From positions 62,001 through 126,000 of the forward strand of contig NZ_CAJGZQ010000002.1 in NCBI RefSeq assembly GCF_904846185.1: a DNA stretch of 64,000 nucleotides, read 5' to 3'. The notes under the pieces were generated by a model. That model ran no database searches, was not told where the DNA came from, and was given only the letters and a program-made list of their open reading frames with translations. Below, piece by piece: positions 21,285 through 31,313 of this stretch (positions within the stretch are counted from its first letter, which is position 1; every line of letters starts with the position of its first letter). Position numbers and translations under genes: made by a program. The stretch comes from Psychrobacter immobilis (GTDB lineage Bacteria; Pseudomonadota; Gammaproteobacteria; Pseudomonadales; Moraxellaceae).

Positions 21285-21451
21285 TGATAATCAAAGAGCC
21301 TTGTTGTTAACCGTGATAGGGCTTAAGCTGGTTAAGTGCTATTTTTATTACGTCTTAAAAGATAGCCGTCTTAAAAAGACAATTATAAAAGCAATTCTTT
21401 AATAAAAGTATTTACCTATAAAAACTCAGTTACAAAAATAAGGAGCCTCTC

Positions 21452-21676
21452 ATGGCAAACCAAACACGTATTATTAAAATTGATGGCATGACTTGCGGTG
21501 GCTGTGTAGCCAGTGTTCATAACGCCACTGCTGATATCGATGGCTTAGACGATATCAGTATTGAGCTGGCAGATAATCAAGCGACGGTTACTTTTGATGA
21601 TAGCAAAACCAGTGTAGAGACAATTGCTGCTGCTATCGACGATGCTGGCTTTGATGCCACTGTTGCTAATGCTTAA
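21452..21676 (+). CDS. copZ: Copper chaperone CopZ-like (HMA domain)
   Basis: A 74-aa protein made of a single HMA domain: RIIKIDGMTCGGCVASVHNA carries the Cu(I)-binding GMTCxxC site at about residues 12-18, and the fold ends AAIDDAGFDATVANA. Such proteins carry Cu(I) in the cytosol and hand it to the ATPase encoded just downstream. AAGGAG precedes the ATG at good spacing. A terminator follows, so copZ and copA are probably separate transcripts. Other soft metals are possible ligands, but the copA neighbour favours copper. Confidence 0.9.
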   Translation: MANQTRIIKIDGMTCGGCVASVHNATADIDGLDDISIELADNQATVTFDDSKTSVETIAAAIDDAGFDATVANA

Positions 21677-21693
21677 CCTGCTTCATTTGTATT

Positions 21694-21722
21694 AAAAAAC
21701 CGGCTATCAAGGCTGGTTTTTT
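21694..21722 (+). terminator. Rho-independent terminator after copZ
   Basis: AAAAAACCGGC / GCTGGTTTTTT with a 7-base loop and one G-U pair, 18 bp after the copZ stop. It is a possible bidirectional terminator. Confidence 0.75.
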
Positions 21723-21855
21723 AATGGTTAAAAATTATTGATAGTAGCGTACTTATTATTCAGTGCGACCATACCAATATTAAATTTTAAAGCGTGCTAT
21801 TTGTTTGACTTAGATATTCCATCCACTGAGTTGCTGTCCTAGCTCAGACGACTTT

Positions 21856-21890
21856 ATAACGCCATAACGCCATAACGCATAAACGCCATA
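21856..21890. repeat. 8-bp tandem repeat in the copA leader
   Basis: ATAACGCC occurs twice in tandem, followed by ATAACGC and ATAAACGCCATA, ending 13 bp before the copA ATG. It occupies the expected ribosome-binding region, and no Shine-Dalgarno sequence is visible there. Confidence 0.6.
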
Positions 21891-21903
21891 CCGAGTTTTA
21901 TTT

Positions 21904-24264
21904 ATGAATGATACTACCCAAACTGACAATCATGACGCCTACGATGTAAAAACTGATATTCAATCCAATACGCCGCTCGCGCCGCAGCGTGCACACTTGC
22001 AGCTGGCCATTGATGGAATGACATGTCAAGCCTGCGCCTCGAGAATTGAGAAGGTGCTCAACAAAAAGCCGTCGGTATACGAGGTGAGTGTAAATTTCGC
22101 TGGCGAAACTGCGAATGTTGATTATGACCCAACGCAGACAACGCCTGAACAAGTGACAGAATGGGTAAATAAAACAGGCTTCGTTGCCAATTTGCAGGCG
22201 GCCGATAGTTTGTTTGCAAAAACAGACGAAGATACCGCGACTCAGTACCCATGGCGCTTGATTGGGTTATGGATTTGTTTGGTGCCATTTTTAGTTGGTA
22301 TGGCAGGTATGCTTGTTGGGCAGGGTATGGCGTGGATGCCGCCAATTTGGACTCAATTTATATTAGCGACCATTGTACAGTTTGGATTTGCCTTGCCATT
22401 TTACAAAAGCGCTTGGGCGTCGATTAAAGGTGGTCTTGCTAATATGGACGTGCTAGTCGTCATCGGTACCGTGACTATTTGGGCGTATTCAACGTATCTG
22501 TGGCTGACCCATGGTGATGGCACTTTAAACAGTTTGCTGCAAAGTGGTCATGCTGGTGGTCACGGTGCGGATGGCAGTCCTGCGGTGTATTTTGAAGCAG
22601 GCGTCATGGTCATTGCTTTTGTGCGTACGGGTAAGTATCTAGAAGAGCGCACCAAAAAACACAGCCTCAATAGTATCGATTTATTATTATCCTTAACGCC
22701 CGATGAAGTCGAACAGCAGCAGCCTAATGGTGATTTTCATAATGTTGCTCTGAAAGACGTGCAAGTTGGTGATATTTTGCGTGCTAAACAAGGCAGCCGA
22801 GTTGCAACCGATGGGGTGGTTATCGATGGTGCTGGCTGGTGTGTCGAGAGTCATTTAACGGGTGAGTCGGTACCGCTTAAAAAAGAAGTGGGAGATAAAT
22901 TATTGGCAGGGGCGTTGGTTGAAAATGGCAGCTTGTTATACCGCGTCAGTGCTAAAGGTAGTGATACAAAGCTTGGTGATATGGTACAAGCCCTCAGCGA
23001 TGCCCAAGGCTCAAAAGCCAATTTAGCCCGTCTCGCCGATAGAGTGACGGCAGTATTCGTACCAGTCGTCGTTGCCATTGCGCTTATCACTTTTGGGGTG
23101 ACGTGGTGGCTGACAGGCATGATCGATACTGCCTTGATGCACGCAGTATCGGTATTGGTCATTGCTTGTCCTTGTGCTTTAGGTTTGGCAACGCCAGCCG
23201 CTATCATGGCTGGTATGGGCGTTGCTGCTCGTCATGGTGTCTGGTTCAAAGACGCACAAAGCCTTGAAGCGGCAGGCAATATTGATACGGTAGTGCTCGA
23301 TAAAACAGGTACTTTGACCATTGGTAAGCCGACTATCGTGGACCATGTGATGGTGGATAAATCGATCGCAGTCGATGATGTGTTACAAATAGCCGCAAGC
23401 GTTGAGGCGCATGCCAGTCATCCGCTAGCAACAGCATTGGTTAACGCGGCTACTGAGCGAAATTTGCCGTTGATGAATGTGACTGATATTAGTGTCATTA
23501 AAGGCGCTGGTATACAAGCAAATATTGAAGGTTTGGGTGTGGTAAAAGTCGGTACCGCAGAGTTTGCTAATTTAACACTGCCTAAGCTGATGCCAAAGGT
23601 ATGGCAAATTGCCAGTACCGTTGCCGTTAGTATTAATGAGGAAGCTTTGGGTGCTTTTGCTCTAGCTGACGACTTAAAAGTAGATACTCCGAAGGCTATT
23701 ACTGCGCTACAAGATGCAGGTATTAATGTCATTTTGATGAGTGGTGATAAGCAGTCCGTCGTCGATCATGTGGCAGGGCAGCTGGGTATTGAACAGGCTT
23801 ATGGTAAAATGAGCCCACGCGATAAGGCCAGTCAAATTGCCTTGTTGCAAACGGCTGGTCATAAAGTTGCAATGGCAGGTGATGGTGTCAACGATGCGCC
23901 AGCGATGGCAACTGCCGATGCAAGCTTTGCCATGTTTGAAGGCACAGATGTCGCCCAGCATAGTGCGTCTGCACGCTTGATGGGTGAGTCACTGATGCAT
24001 ATTGATGCCGCGCAAAAAATCGCTAATGCAACAGTGCGCAACATCAAGCAAAATCTGTTTTTTGCTTTTATTTATAACTGTCTGGGTATTCCGCTGGCTG
24101 CTTTTGGTTTCTTAAACCCTATGATTGCCGCCGCTGCGATGGCGCTTAGCTCTATTTCAGTATTAATGAATGCCTTACGTTTGACCCAATTTAAAACAAA
24201 GGTTGAGCTGGATAACACAGTATCTGGCTCCCACACTAAAACAGAACGTCTAACAAAAGCATAA
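21904..24264 (+). CDS. copA: Cu(I)-translocating P1B-type ATPase CopA
   Basis: A protein of 786 aa with one N-terminal HMA domain (AIDGMTCQACASRIE, Cys pair near residues 40-43). Transmembrane helices follow, then the actuator motif HLTGESVPLK near residue 318, the transmembrane CPC in IACPCALGLATP near residue 421, the phosphorylation motif DKTGTLTIGK near residue 465, ASHPLATALV with the HP pair of P1B ATPases, and GDGVNDAPAMA near residue 658. It exports Cu(I) from the cytosol. A His/Gly-rich loop (HAGGHGADG) precedes a helix near residue 218. No CueR-type operator is obvious upstream. Confidence 0.96.
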   Translation: MNDTTQTDNHDAYDVKTDIQSNTPLAPQRAHLQLAIDGMTCQACASRIEKVLNKKPSVYEVSVNFAGETANVDYDPTQTTPEQVTEWVNKTGFVANLQAADSLFAKTDEDTATQYPWRLIGLWICLVPFLVGMAGMLVGQGMAWMPPIWTQFILATIVQFGFALPFYKSAWASIKGGLANMDVLVVIGTVTIWAYSTYLWLTHGDGTLNSLLQSGHAGGHGADGSPAVYFEAGVMVIAFVRTGKYLEERTKKHSLNSIDLLLSLTPDEVEQQQPNGDFHNVALKDVQVGDILRAKQGSRVATDGVVIDGAGWCVESHLTGESVPLKKEVGDKLLAGALVENGSLLYRVSAKGSDTKLGDMVQALSDAQGSKANLARLADRVTAVFVPVVVAIALITFGVTWWLTGMIDTALMHAVSVLVIACPCALGLATPAAIMAGMGVAARHGVWFKDAQSLEAAGNIDTVVLDKTGTLTIGKPTIVDHVMVDKSIAVDDVLQIAASVEAHASHPLATALVNAATERNLPLMNVTDISVIKGAGIQANIEGLGVVKVGTAEFANLTLPKLMPKVWQIASTVAVSINEEALGAFALADDLKVDTPKAITALQDAGINVILMSGDKQSVVDHVAGQLGIEQAYGKMSPRDKASQIALLQTAGHKVAMAGDGVNDAPAMATADASFAMFEGTDVAQHSASARLMGESLMHIDAAQKIANATVRNIKQNLFFAFIYNCLGIPLAAFGFLNPMIAAAAMALSSISVLMNALRLTQFKTKVELDNTVSGSHTKTERLTKA

Positions 24265-25901
<1,637 letters not shown>

Positions 25902-25927
25902 CAAGCCGGATTTCTTGCTACAGCCAG

Positions 25928-25961
25928 GCGATATGTCATCATTAATATGGTGATATATCGC
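25928..25961 (+). terminator. Candidate hairpin between eno and ftsB
   Basis: GCGATATGTCATCA / TGGTGATATATCGC with a TTAATA loop and two G-U pairs. The T-rich stretch TTTTTTATTTTT begins about 18 bp later, so it is either an imperfect terminator or an RNA processing site. ftsB begins at 26026. Confidence 0.35.
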
Positions 25962-26025
25962 TTAGCAAGCTTAGCTGGTTTTTTATTTTTATTATTGTCT
26001 CTATGTTGTTCGGCGTTATTATCTT

Positions 26026-26334
26026 ATGAAATACTTTAGCCAATTTATGCTACTTGCTCTAGCCGTTGCCGTCCTATTGGGATTGCAATATCAGTATTGG
26101 CTGGGCGAAAATGGTCGCTTTGAGCATAATAAATTGCTGACTCAAATCGAAGAACAACAACGCTTAAACGAAAACCAAGTGGCAGCAAATAACTTATTGC
26201 GTACTGATGTGCATGACTTAAAAACTGGTCTTGAGGCAGTAGAAGAGCACGCTCGTTTAGACTTGGGTTTGATTAAGCCGAACGAGACCTTTGTACAAGT
26301 ATCTACGGCGCCCACGACGCATAGCCGTTATTAA
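26026..26334 (+). CDS. ftsB: Cell division protein FtsB
   Basis: A protein of 102 aa (E. coli FtsB is 103). It has one N-terminal membrane helix (FMLLALAVAVLLGLQYQYWL) followed by a coiled-coil segment (LLTQIEEQQRLNENQVAANN) and the conserved EEHARLDLGLIKPNETFVQV tail, where ARxxLGxxKxxE is the DivIC/FtsB signature. It links FtsL and FtsQ in the divisome at the inner membrane. It lies between eno and ispD, its usual place. Confidence 0.94.
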   Translation: MKYFSQFMLLALAVAVLLGLQYQYWLGENGRFEHNKLLTQIEEQQRLNENQVAANNLLRTDVHDLKTGLEAVEEHARLDLGLIKPNETFVQVSTAPTTHSRY

Positions 26335-26484
26335 TTGCTCTTAACTGTCTAAAATTATGATCTTCTATTGTCTATAATAGAAATCTTATTCACCTGAAAT
26401 TCGTTACTTCTCTTATTCCTCGTCTATCCCTAGCAATACTATCATGGGCTCTAACCATGAATACTACTTTATGAATATTGCCTT

Positions 26485-27252
26485 ATGAATATCACACCTA
26501 ATGTACATGCCATGATAGTTGCTGCGGGTCGCGGTAGTCGTTTTGGTGCCTCTATTGCTAAGCAATATACGATGCTGCAAGGGCAGACCTTGCTACAGCA
26601 TAGTGTGGCACGGCTTGCTAGCAGTGCTTATATTGATACATGTTTATTGGTCGTCGCAGCAGATGACAGTACGGCAAAGACATTGAATTTTGTGCTCCCC
26701 ATCAATTATGTGATTGGCGGCGATGAGCGTTGGCAGTCAGTAAGAGCAGGGGTAAAGGCGATTATTGAGGCGGGAGCCGACGATTCAGATTTGGTTGTTA
26801 TTCATGATGCTGCGCGTCCTACGGTTCCCAGTCATGATATTGAACAAGTCATCGAAGCGGCGATGCTAGAGCCCTATGGTGCTATCTTAGCGACACCGGT
26901 GGCTGATACTTTAAAGGAGTCTTATGCCCAGTCTACCGCTCAATCTGAGCTTGTAGGTGAGACGCCTGTAGTTAACCTGACAGTGAGTAGCAGCCCATAT
27001 TCTTACGCTAAACGTACTATCGATCGCCGTCATATGTGGCAAGCACAAACGCCGCAAGTGTTTCGCTTAGGTCAGCTGCAAAAAGTATTAACTTATGTCG
27101 CTGAACACGAGCTCACCATTACTGATGAAGCCAGTGCATTTGAATGTTTAGACCTACCCATTCGCCTCGTGACTGGCAGTCGCCAGAACATCAAGCTTAC
27201 CTATCCTGATGATGCTATCTTGCTCGCAGCGATTATTAATGCCCAGTTCTGA
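26485..27252 (+). CDS. ispD: 2-C-methyl-D-erythritol 4-phosphate cytidylyltransferase
   Basis: A protein of 255 aa (E. coli IspD is 236). It is a nucleotidyltransferase of the MEP isoprenoid pathway. Seen are VAAGRGSRFGASIAKQYTML (the CTP-binding loop), VVIHDAARPTVPSHD, ATPVADTLKE, IDRRHMWQAQTPQVFR, and TDEASAFECLDLPIRLVTGS near the end. Between DTLKE and IDRRHMW there are about 20 residues more than in E. coli, rich in Ser, Thr and Val, probably an enlarged surface loop. ispF is not adjacent. The start lies in a short duplicated TTATGAATAT sequence; the second copy is used. Confidence 0.95.
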   Translation: MNITPNVHAMIVAAGRGSRFGASIAKQYTMLQGQTLLQHSVARLASSAYIDTCLLVVAADDSTAKTLNFVLPINYVIGGDERWQSVRAGVKAIIEAGADDSDLVVIHDAARPTVPSHDIEQVIEAAMLEPYGAILATPVADTLKESYAQSTAQSELVGETPVVNLTVSSSPYSYAKRTIDRRHMWQAQTPQVFRLGQLQKVLTYVAEHELTITDEASAFECLDLPIRLVTGSRQNIKLTYPDDAILLAAIINAQF

Positions 27253-27658
27253 GCAGACTAAAAATAATTAAACACTCGTAATAGACACCAGTTTGTATCA
27301 ATCTCATTAATAAGCCGGTGGTCTTATTGCTCATTGGTGACGATTGTTATAATAACTTTCCTCTCCCATATTACCTATTTATCCTATCGCTGCCCATAAA
27401 CCACAGTGCAAGTTCTCGATATAAATAATTGCGAATTATTGTTTGGTTTTTTCAATTAATGATATAAGATAAACATATATTGCTTTGATGACTAAACTAG
27501 CCTATGATGTAACCAACTTAATACAATTAATATAAACATTTATAAAATCAATAATATACCAAGCCTGTTTGATATTTTCAAAGATCTTGTTTCTATGTTT
27601 TTTCTAAATTTAGTATGGTTGTCTTAGCTACATTTACCTGAAAATAGGGAGAAGCTGA
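27253..27658. other. AT-rich intergenic region upstream of the BLUF gene
   Basis: 406 bp without a plausible gene. The part from 27420 to 27640 is strongly AT-rich and probably contains the promoter of the BLUF gene. An imperfect inverted repeat AGACACCAG / CCGGTGGTCT lies just after ispD. The only clear signal is the ribosome site AGGGAG at 27646-27651. Confidence 0.35.
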
Positions 27659-28282
27659 TTGTCAACAATCAACGATTCGACAAATCCAGTGACGACAGAT
27701 CTCTGCCAGCTTATATATATAAGCCAAATTACTTCGACTGGTCTTTCAAGCCCCAGCACGCTTAACGACATCTCAGAGGTCGCGATTGAGCGTAACCAAG
27801 CCGATAATGTTACGGGTATTCTTTGCTATGGCAATGGCTACTTTTTTCAATGTGCAGAAGGGTCAGAACAAGATTTAACCAATCTAAAGAATCGCTTATT
27901 ATTAGACGATCGACATAAAGAATTAAAAATCTTAGATTTTTCAGAAATTACTGAACGCCGTTTTTCGAACTGGTCTCTACGCTCCATTACACTTGAACGT
28001 TGGATGACCAAAGAGCCTGAGCTGAAAAAACTCATGCCATTTAAACCCTATGATTGGGGCTCTAACGCATGGCGCGAATTTTTAGATATCTTACAAGGGT
28101 ATTATGAGGAACAAGCAAGAACTGGCAATATTGACACGCCACCTATCAAGTACAGCACGTTAGGGGTGACGTTAAGTAAGGTTGTTGGTCAGCATCAAGC
28201 ATTCTTCTTGATTCAAACGGTACTCGGTATCATGATTGTGATGACATTGTTGTGGCTAATGCTATCAGATAAGATTTGGTAG
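27659..28282 (+). CDS. BLUF-domain blue-light receptor with a C-terminal membrane helix
   Basis: A protein of 207 aa from a TTG start, supported by AGGGAG 7 nt upstream. Residues about 15-110 form a BLUF (blue light using FAD) domain. The key flavin-site residues can be placed: Tyr20 (QLIYIS), Asn46 (ERNQADNVTG), Gln64 (YFFQCAEG) and Trp105 (RRFSNWSL), equivalent to Tyr21, Asn45, Gln63 and Trp104 of AppA. A linker follows, and residues about 181-202 (AFFLIQTVLGIMIVMTLL and on) form one membrane helix with a 5-residue tail. No GGDEF, EAL or cyclase domain is present, so output must be through protein contact, possibly at the membrane. It stands alone with its own terminator. Confidence 0.88.
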   Translation: MSTINDSTNPVTTDLCQLIYISQITSTGLSSPSTLNDISEVAIERNQADNVTGILCYGNGYFFQCAEGSEQDLTNLKNRLLLDDRHKELKILDFSEITERRFSNWSLRSITLERWMTKEPELKKLMPFKPYDWGSNAWREFLDILQGYYEEQARTGNIDTPPIKYSTLGVTLSKVVGQHQAFFLIQTVLGIMIVMTLLWLMLSDKIW

Positions 28283-28308
28283 TTTTTGTAAAAATAGATT
28301 GTTTGATT

Positions 28309-28340
28309 TAAAAATCCAGTATTCAATACTGGATTTTTTT
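28309..28340 (+). terminator. Rho-independent terminator after the BLUF gene
   Basis: AATCCAGTAT / ATACTGGATT, a perfect 10-bp stem with a 3-base loop, flanked by an A run and eight Ts, 27 bp after the stop. Confidence 0.9.
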
Positions 28341-28560
28341 TGCTTAAATTTATGATAAAAAATTCAATAAATAAACAAAATATCAAGTTAGGTATAGAAA
28401 CCATGGATAGCGACGCTTAGTAAATATACCTTAATATCTTGAGCGAACTTAATACAGAATCTTATCTATAAAATTAATTATGCTTCATTTATCAAGTAAA
28501 TTGGCGATGACGAACTGAGTGCTAAGGTATTAAGAGCCTCATGATATAAAAAACAGGCAT

Positions 28561-28601
28561 AAAAAAACCCCAATCACAATAGTATGTGATTGGGGTTTTT
28601 G
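28561..28601 (-). terminator. Terminator of the tRNA-Glu transcript
   Basis: On the minus strand CCCCAATCACA / TGTGATTGGGG is a perfect 11-bp stem with a short loop, followed by seven Ts. It lies about 65 nt downstream of the tRNA 3' end. The plus strand also ends in Ts, so it may act in both directions. Confidence 0.85.
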
Positions 28602-28666
28602 GTGGTACGTTTATTAGTCTTATCAGATGCTTTGCAGCAAATTTGCTAATAAGTGACGCCAAATAG

Positions 28667-28742
28667 TGGCGTCCCCAGGGGGATTCGAACCCCCGTTACC
28701 GCCGTGAAAGGGCGGTGTCCTAGGCCTCTAGACGATGGGGAC
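28667..28742 (-). tRNA. tRNA-Glu (anticodon TTC)
   Basis: The minus strand folds as a full cloverleaf of 76 nt: acceptor GTCCCCA pairs with TGGGGAC, the D-arm is TCGTCTAGAGGCCTAGGA, the anticodon arm CCGCC-CTTTCAC-GGCGG carries anticodon TTC (bases 28706-28708), and the T-arm is GGGGG-TTCGAAT-CCCCC. The discriminator is G and the CCA end is encoded (28667-28669 on the plus strand reads TGG). Identity is tRNA-Glu from the anticodon and the GTCCCC acceptor. It is transcribed alone and has its own terminator. Confidence 0.97.
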
Positions 28743-28795
28743 TAGTAACACAACACCTCAGCTGCTTTCACCTTTATGCTGAAGTGGTGCGTATT

Positions 28796-28993
28796 CTAAT
28801 AGCGTCTGCGCTTGCTGTCAAGCCTTTTTCTTCTTCTTTTTAAAATTAAGTATCTTTTTTTGATCGCACGGCGAGGATGTAAGTCATTACGCTTTAAATG
28901 ATAGCGAATCCATAGAGAAGTGCAAGCACTAATAGTCAATGCGAGCAGCATATAACCGAGGATGGTTCCCCATAACTTAAGCTGTGGATCCAT
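28796..28993 (-). CDS. Small Arg/Lys-rich membrane protein (65 aa)
   Basis: From an ATG at 28993 the product is 65 aa: one hydrophobic helix (about residues 7-26, TILGYMLLALTISACTSLWI) followed by a strongly basic tail with LKRRRKRLDSKRRRY. A very good ribosome site AGGAGGG sits 8 nt before this ATG; an upstream in-frame ATG at 29026 is less well placed. The topology suggests an inner-membrane protein with a positive cytosolic tail. I recognise no family. It lies directly upstream of tRNA-Glu on the same strand and could share its transcript. Confidence 0.55.
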   Translation of the reverse strand: MDPQLKLWGTILGYMLLALTISACTSLWIRYHLKRNDLHPRRAIKKRYLILKRRRKRLDSKRRRY

Positions 28994-29291
28994 AATAGAG
29001 TCCCTCCTATTACGCCTCGATAGCATGAATCGTACTGGCTATCGCGACAATGTGGGCAACTTAAACCATCTATAGGATATAACGAGACGTTCTAATGTGA
29101 GTAATTACAGCAAGTTGTCTGGTTTTTGAATTGTTTTACACAATATGATATTCAACGGTTAGACAAGTTGCTGATTTATTGTGATATCAATCATATCCCT
29201 ATTGATTGTAAAACCAAGATGTCAAAGTCATCAAGTATTACAAATAGCACTATTATGGGTAGTTGGCAATATAGGATATGTGATAAATGGA

Positions 29292-30071
29292 TTATTTGTG
29301 ACTACTCTCAGTCGAATCCTCTTTATTTTCTTCAGTATGCATCGCATTAGCCAGCATAGGATAATGGTTTAGGATATGGCAAAACAGCTCAGCGGTCTTT
29401 TGTGTATCGTATAGGGCAGAATGTGCATCATTGCCATCAAAATCAAGCCCTGCTGCCTTACAAGCCCGTGCTAGTACTGTCTGACCAAATGCCAGCGCAG
29501 ATAATGTCACTGTGTCAAAAACTGAAAAGTTATGAAACGGGTTGTGACTTTTGTTGTTAGTACGCAGCACTGCCGCATTCAAAAACGCTAAGTCAAAATG
29601 GGCGTTGTGCCCGATTAAGACGCACTGGCGGCAGTCCTCAGTACGGCGTACTTCTTTTAACCCCTTAAAGATACGGCGTAGTGCTGTTTTTTCGTCTTCA
29701 GCAATGGCTTTACGCATTGGATTGTTGGGATCAATGCCAGTGAAGGCAAGGGCACTTGGCTCAAGATTCGCGCCTTCAAAGGGTTCGATATGAGCATTGA
29801 ATGCTTCCCCAGGATAAAACACACCTTGCTCATTCAGTAGTACAGGAATGCAGGCAATCTCTAGTAAAGCATCGGTTTGCGCATTAAAGCCGGCAGTTTC
29901 CACATCAACGACGACAGGCAGAAACTTACGAAATCGGTCTTTTAGACGCATGGGTGCTAGCTCGTCTGCTGCGGTATCTTCTGTGTGACTATTTGACGCG
30001 ATCTTAAGGCTATTTTCTACAGTGTTTGATGGGTTTTCGTTAGGTAAGGCGGCATCGTTTGGAATGGTCAT
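29292..30071 (-). CDS. rnt: Ribonuclease T
   Basis: A protein of 259 aa (E. coli RNase T is 215). It is a DEDDh 3'-5' exonuclease that trims tRNA and other stable RNA 3' ends. The first Asp/Glu pair is in PVVVDVETAGFN, the second Asp in GHNAHFDLAFLNA, and the His/Asp pair in GNDAHSALYDTQKTAELF. A polar extension of about 30-40 residues precedes LKDRFRKFLPV compared with the E. coli protein, and about 13 acidic residues follow the last conserved helix. A shorter start is not obvious from a ribosome site. Confidence 0.94.
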   Translation of the reverse strand: MTIPNDAALPNENPSNTVENSLKIASNSHTEDTAADELAPMRLKDRFRKFLPVVVDVETAGFNAQTDALLEIACIPVLLNEQGVFYPGEAFNAHIEPFEGANLEPSALAFTGIDPNNPMRKAIAEDEKTALRRIFKGLKEVRRTEDCRQCVLIGHNAHFDLAFLNAAVLRTNNKSHNPFHNFSVFDTVTLSALAFGQTVLARACKAAGLDFDGNDAHSALYDTQKTAELFCHILNHYPMLANAMHTEENKEDSTESSHK

Positions 30072-30242
30072 ATCTGGTTAAATCGCTTTTATCAGTCGTA
30101 CTGTTATATTGAATTAAGACATTATATGAAAAATAAATAACCTATGATACAAATCACACTGCTGGTTAGCAGATGTCATTCTTATCATAGGGTTAAACTT
30201 CTCAAGTTAAAATAGAATACAGATGGTTTTGCTTAGTGCGTT

Positions 30243-31313
30243 TTATGCTTTGATAGACCAAGGCAGTGTCTCGCCTGCCATAAGCGGGGTCAATGATGAG
30301 CCATCAAAGTAAGGGTAGGCTGCTGGCACTTGCATAGGTGTATTGACAAGCGTAATCGTGCTTTCATTGACTGGCAGTCCATAGAACTGAGCCCCAAAAC
30401 GACTGGCAAAGCCTTCTAACTTGTCTATTTTTCCCACGCTATCGAAAGCGGTGGCATACAATGGCAAGGCAGTTGCGGCACTATAGCAACCAGCACAGCC
30501 ACAAGCGGCTTCTTTTTTATCCGTCGCATGCGGGGCTGAATCCGTGCCTAAGAAAAACTTAGGATTGCCACTGGTTGCCACATCTAATAATACTCTTTGA
30601 TGGCTTTCACGCTTCAAAATAGGCAAGCAATAAAAGTGTGGCTTGATACCGCCAACCAATAGATGATTGCGGTTAAACATTAAATGCTGCGGGGTGATAG
30701 TGGCGGCAATGTGATTGCCTTGTGCTAAGACAAAATCAGCGGCATCGCTAGTGGTGATATGCTCGACGACAATCTTTAATGTAGGGAATTTGACAATGAT
30801 TTGTGCCAACACTTCGTCTAAAAAGCGCTTTTCACGGTCAAAGATATCCACATGATCTTGCGTCACTTCGCCATGTATCAATAGTGGTAGGTTGTGCTTT
30901 TCTAATGCTTCAAAAACATCGACACAGGCGTTAATATTGGTGACGCCATCAGCCGAATTGGTAGTCGCGCCAGCAGGATAAAGCTTGACCGCTTGGACGA
31001 TACCTGATTGTGCTGCCATCTCGATATCTTGGGCAGTGGTTTTGTCAGTGAGATATAAAGTCATACGTGGATCGAATGCAGTTTTGCGCTCAGCACTCAG
31101 CTCACTGGCTACTAAGTGCGCCATGATACGGTCGCGATAGGCACGCGCATCGTCAGTGTTCTTAACAGGAGGCACTAAGTTTGGCATACATATGACACGG
31201 TTAAAGCTGTTTGCTGCGTGCGATACAGTCGTGCTCAATGCTTTGCCATCACGCAAATGGATATGCCAATCGTCTGGCTGAAGGATGGTCAATTCTCTAA
31301 TCGAATCAGTCAT
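30243..31313 (-). CDS. pyrC: Dihydroorotase (class II)
   Basis: A protein of 356 aa (E. coli PyrC is 348). It is a zinc amidohydrolase of pyrimidine synthesis that closes carbamoyl aspartate to dihydroorotate. The metal-binding HIH lies in [10 protein letters not shown] (about residues 15-24), the bridging carboxylated Lys in [13 protein letters not shown], further His ligands in LLIHGEVT and VVEHITT, and the catalytic Asp in FLGTDSAPH. Divergent from argG, with about 327 bp between. pyrG lies 12 kb away and not in the same unit. Confidence 0.97.
   Translation of the reverse strand: MTDSIRELTILQPDDWHIHLRDGKALSTTVSHAANSFNRVICMPNLVPPVKNTDDARAYRDRIMAHLVASELSAERKTAFDPRMTLYLTDKTTAQDIEMAAQSGIVQAVKLYPAGATTNSADGVTNINACVDVFEALEKHNLPLLIHGEVTQDHVDIFDREKRFLDEVLAQIIVKFPTLKIVVEHITTSDAADFVLAQGNHIAATITPQHLMFNRNHLLVGGIKPHFYCLPILKRESHQRVLLDVATSGNPKFFLGTDSAPHATDKKEAACGCAGCYSAATALPLYATAFDSVGKIDKLEGFASRFGAQFYGLPVNESTITLVNTPMQVPAAYPYFDGSSLTPLMAGETLPWSIKA

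Larger units (their letters stand above)
28283..28666. other. Intergenic region between the BLUF gene and tRNA-Glu
   Basis: 384 bp with no gene. It contains the BLUF terminator (28309-28340), an AT-rich spacer, and the tRNA-Glu terminator (28561-28601, minus strand). Confidence 0.5.

Noticed and set aside
21780..21903. CueR-type operator for copA
   Set aside because: No inverted repeat like ACCTTCC-N-GGAAGGT with a 19-bp promoter spacer was found.
27253..27658. Missing ispF after ispD
   Set aside because: No frame resembles IspF here; ispD and ispF are often unlinked in Moraxellaceae-like genomes, so this is not treated as a deletion.
29126..29350. 74-aa plus-strand frame in the gap upstream of RNase T
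   Set aside because: It overlaps the end of rnt, has no ribosome site, and its composition looks like translated AT-rich non-coding DNA.
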